Source: JBIOJB01 sp044450465
GTDB taxonomy: Bacteria > Chloroflexota > Dormibacteria > Dormibacterales > Dormibacteraceae
Direction: 5' to 3'
DNA length: 42,174 bases
Assembly (NCBI GenBank): GCA_044450465.1
Contig: JBIOJB010000010.1
Location: 1 to 42,174, forward strand
Part shown: positions 40,043 through 42,174 of the stretch, piece after piece
Position numbering within the stretch: position 1 is the first letter of the stretch
How the letters are laid out: every line of letters starts with the position of its first letter
Made by a program: the position numbers and the translations under genes
Notes under the pieces: generated by a model
The model's input: the letters and a program-made list of their open reading frames with translations, nothing else
The model's database searches: none
What the model was told of the DNA's origin: nothing

Positions 40043-40660
40043 TCAGGGCCGGGCCTCCTCGCAGCCGAGCGCCCCTGCACGATTAAAGCGCTCCATCGCG
40101 CGTTCCATGCCGCCTTCGAGGGCCAGCTCCAGCGCGTCCGCGACGCCGCCGACCACCGACGGCAGCCGGTCGGCCTCCGCCTTGGTGAAGCGGCCGAGCA
40201 CGTAGTGGCGGCCCGCACCCTCCACGCGGCGAGACGGCTTGCCGATCCCCACTCGAAAGCGCACGAAGTCGGCGGTGCCGAGCGCCTCGATGATCGATCG
40301 CACGCCGTTGTGGCCCGCTCCCGAACCGCCGCGCCGGATCCTCATCCGGCACAACGGCAGGTCGAGCTCGTCATAGACGACCCATGTCTCCGCGGGCTGG
40401 ACCTTCAGGTCGCGAAGCGCTTTTGCGATCGCCTGCCCAGACAGGTTCATGTACGTCTGAGGCATCACCAGCCACACGTGCTTCGCCTCTGATCGACCCA
40501 CCAGCGATTGCCAGCGCTTGCGGTCGACGCCAATCCCCCAGCGGCGCGCCAGCTCGCGAATGCACGCGAAGCCAAGGTTGTGGCGCGTGTCCGCGTATTC
40601 AGACTCGGGATTGCCGAGCCCGACGATGAGTCTCTCCGTGGTCGCCGCTTCCTCGTCCAT
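40043..40660 (-). CDS. pth: Peptidyl-tRNA hydrolase
   Basis: Pth frees tRNA from dropped-off peptidyl-tRNA. The 205 residues from the ATG at 40660 contain IVGLGNPESEYADTRHNLGF (with catalytic His), MPQTYMNLSG, YDELDLPLCRMRIRRGGSG and GHNGVRSI, the standard active-site residues. The frame is open to 40738 but the conserved start fits 40660. mfd begins 37 bases downstream. Confidence 0.96.
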   Translation of the reverse strand: MDEEAATTERLIVGLGNPESEYADTRHNLGFACIRELARRWGIGVDRKRWQSLVGRSEAKHVWLVMPQTYMNLSGQAIAKALRDLKVQPAETWVVYDELDLPLCRMRIRRGGSGAGHNGVRSIIEALGTADFVRFRVGIGKPSRRVEGAGRHYVLGRFTKAEADRLPSVVGGVADALELALEGGMERAMERFNRAGALGCEEARP

Positions 40661-40758
40661 CACATCAATCTCAAACAGGCACGCCAAAACCCGCGGCGCG
40701 CGCCGCAGACCCCGAGTCCCGGCCCGGCCGGGCATCAAGCATCGAGTCTAATGAGTGT

Positions 40759-41232
40759 TCACAGACGCCCGGGCGCGATCTCGATTCCGGCCCGGCCGAG
40801 CGCCGCCAACGTCAGGCGCGACATCTCGGCCCGCTCGCGTGCGCCGGCATGGTCCCAACCGAGCAGGTGGAGCAGCCCGTGCACGCACAGCAGCGCCAGC
40901 TCCGCCCGAGCGGGGTGACCGTATCGCTCGGCCTGCTTCAGCACGCGGGGCCAGGCGATGGCCAGGTCGCCGAGGTGATCGCTATCCCCCACGAATGAGA
41001 GGACGTCGGTCGTCGAGTCCTTGCCCGCATACCTCTGGTTGAGCCGCCGCAGCTCAGCCTCGCCGGTCAGCCTGACCGCGATCGCAACCGAGCCGCGCGG
41101 CAGCCGGACGCCCACCTCCGGCAGCGCCGCCGCTCGCGCGATGACATTTCGCACGAATCCGGGCGTGGTGGGTGCACGCACCGCGTTGAACACCTCGACT
41201 TCGAGCCTCACCGGTTCAGCCACCACCAGCAA
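40759..41232 (-). CDS. ybeY: Endoribonuclease YbeY (16S rRNA maturation)
   Basis: YbeY is a zinc-dependent RNase for 16S rRNA 3' processing and quality control. The 157 residues have the family motif DVLSFVGD and the zinc site HGLLHLLGWDH. Start is taken as TTG at 41232; GTG codons two and three codons later are possible. It is only 23 bp from the divergent epimerase gene, and 98 bp precede pth. Confidence 0.92.
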   Translation of the reverse strand: MLVVAEPVRLEVEVFNAVRAPTTPGFVRNVIARAAALPEVGVRLPRGSVAIAVRLTGEAELRRLNQRYAGKDSTTDVLSFVGDSDHLGDLAIAWPRVLKQAERYGHPARAELALLCVHGLLHLLGWDHAGARERAEMSRLTLAALGRAGIEIAPGRL

Positions 41233-41255
41233 GTAAACGCGCTAGAGTCTCGGCG

Positions 41256-42174
41256 GTGCGAATCCTCGTCACTGGCGGAGCCGGATTCATCGGTTCCCAT
41301 GTCGTCGACGTCTACATCGCGGCAGGGCACGAGGTCGCCGTGCTGGACAACTTCAGCACCGGCCGTCACGAGAACGTGAATCCCAAGGCCCAGGTGCATA
41401 AGGCTGACCTGAGAGACCAGCCGGCGGTCGAGAAGGTCGTCGCCTCATTCAAGCCCGAGGTGGTCAACCATCACGCGGCCCAGTCGGAGGTGCCGAGGTC
41501 CGTCGCCGATCCCGCGTTCGACGCGCACGTGAACGTCCTCGGTGGAGTGAATCTCCTCAAGTCCTGCGTGGACCACTCTGTCCGCAAGATCATCTTCAGC
41601 TCCACGGGAGGGGCGCTCTACGGCGAGCCGGACGTCGTGCCCGCGTCGGAGGACCACCCGGTCAGGCCGTTGTCCCCGTACGGCACGAGCAAGTTCGCCT
41701 TCGAGCAGTACCTCGCCACGTTTGGCCGGACCTTCGGCCTGTCGAGCACGGTGCTTCGATACGCGAACATCTATGGCGCTCGTCAGGATTTCTTCGCCGA
41801 GGAAGGCCGAGTGGTCGCGATCTTCGCGAGCCGGATGATCGAGGGCCGGCCGGTCACCATCGATGGAACGGGGAGCCAGTCGCGCGACATGCTCCACGTG
41901 GGCGACGTCGCAACCGCCAACCTGGCGGCGCTCGACAAGGGCGCCGGTGCGACAGTCCACATCAGCACGGGTGTACCCGTCACGGTCAACGACCTTTTTC
42001 GCAAGCTCGCGCTGCTGACCGAGTACCGGTCCGAGGCGATGTACGGGCCGGCCCGCAAGGGTGACGTATACCGCATCGCCCTCGACAACACCCTTGCCAA
42101 AGAGCAGCTTGGATGGGAGCCCCAGATCACCCTTGAGGAGGGCCTCAGCCTGACGGTCGCATACTTTCGCGAGA
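41256..42174 (+). CDS. NAD-dependent sugar epimerase/dehydratase (UDP-glucose 4-epimerase type), 3' end outside window
   Basis: The 306 visible codons start with a GTG (41256) and the Rossmann motif RILVTGGAGFIGSHVVD. They also contain LDNFSTG, the SSTGGALYGEP loop, the catalytic YGTSK (Tyr-x-x-x-Lys) and RYANIYGARQ. This is an extended SDR of the GalE group, making nucleotide sugars for surface glycans. The substrate (glucose, glucuronate, GlcNAc) is not clear. No stop is reached before the window edge. Confidence 0.93.
   Translation, partial: MRILVTGGAGFIGSHVVDVYIAAGHEVAVLDNFSTGRHENVNPKAQVHKADLRDQPAVEKVVASFKPEVVNHHAAQSEVPRSVADPAFDAHVNVLGGVNLLKSCVDHSVRKIIFSSTGGALYGEPDVVPASEDHPVRPLSPYGTSKFAFEQYLATFGRTFGLSSTVLRYANIYGARQDFFAEEGRVVAIFASRMIEGRPVTIDGTGSQSRDMLHVGDVATANLAALDKGAGATVHISTGVPVTVNDLFRKLALLTEYRSEAMYGPARKGDVYRIALDNTLAKEQLGWEPQITLEEGLSLTVAYFRE

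Overview
This is about 42 kb of high-GC bacterial chromosome made of housekeeping and envelope genes. It contains no phage, insertion sequence, CRISPR array or rRNA. The gene set is rplKA-nusG-secE-rpmG, MEP isoprenoid genes, a MoxR/DUF58/DUF4129/RDD/SpoIIM-like cluster, ClpC, a YacL-type PIN-TRAM protein and tilS-ftsH-panBC. Together with heavy use of TTG starts, this suggests a deep Terrabacteria lineage such as Candidatus Dormibacterota/Chloroflexota. That placement is inferred from gene content and style, not measured.

Layout. About 0.3-2.4 kb (minus): rpmG, secE, nusG, rplK, rplA, meeting a partial TPR gene tail to tail. 2.5-3.6 kb (plus): an isocitrate/isopropylmalate dehydrogenase relative, followed by a hairpin-rich intergenic region with a duplicated ~68-bp element. 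3.9-10.5 kb (minus): PIG-L deacetylase, a 615-aa repeat protein of unknown family, pyruvate kinase (frameshifted), a YacP-type NYN protein, a Clp-N/M50 protease fusion, rlmB. 10.5-11.0 kb (plus): cysteine-dioxygenase-like cupin. 11.0-17.2 kb (minus): cysS, ispF, ispD, PIN-TRAM, radA, RDD protein. 17.2-18.2 kb (plus): SpoIIM-like protein. 18.2-23.4 kb (minus): membrane protein, DUF4129, DUF4350, MoxR ATPase and DUF58, all joined by 1-4 nt overlaps. 23.5-26.0 kb (minus): clpC (frameshifted). 26.2-27.7 kb (plus): O-antigen-ligase/TPR protein. 27.7-35.2 kb (minus): initiator tRNA, a 27-codon basic ORF, a CAU tRNA (probably Ile2), tilS, ftsH, a Rossmann/DUF2520 protein, panB, panC, rpsA. 35.2-41.2 kb (minus): ybeY, pth, mfd (interrupted by an in-frame stop), mazG, FtsB/DivIC-like protein. 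41.3 kb to the end (plus): start of an NAD-dependent sugar epimerase.

Several neighbours work together: tRNA(CAU) with TilS; PanB and PanC with a Rossmann protein that could supply the missing ketopantoate reductase; IspD with IspF; and a MoxR chaperone with its usual membrane and VWA-like partners. The strongest oddities are a tRNA whose encoded CCA end shares its last base with the tilS start codon, a five-module protein of unknown family, a Clp-N domain fused to a site-2-type protease, and three disrupted conserved genes (pyk, clpC, mfd). The disruptions may be assembly errors or real lesions.
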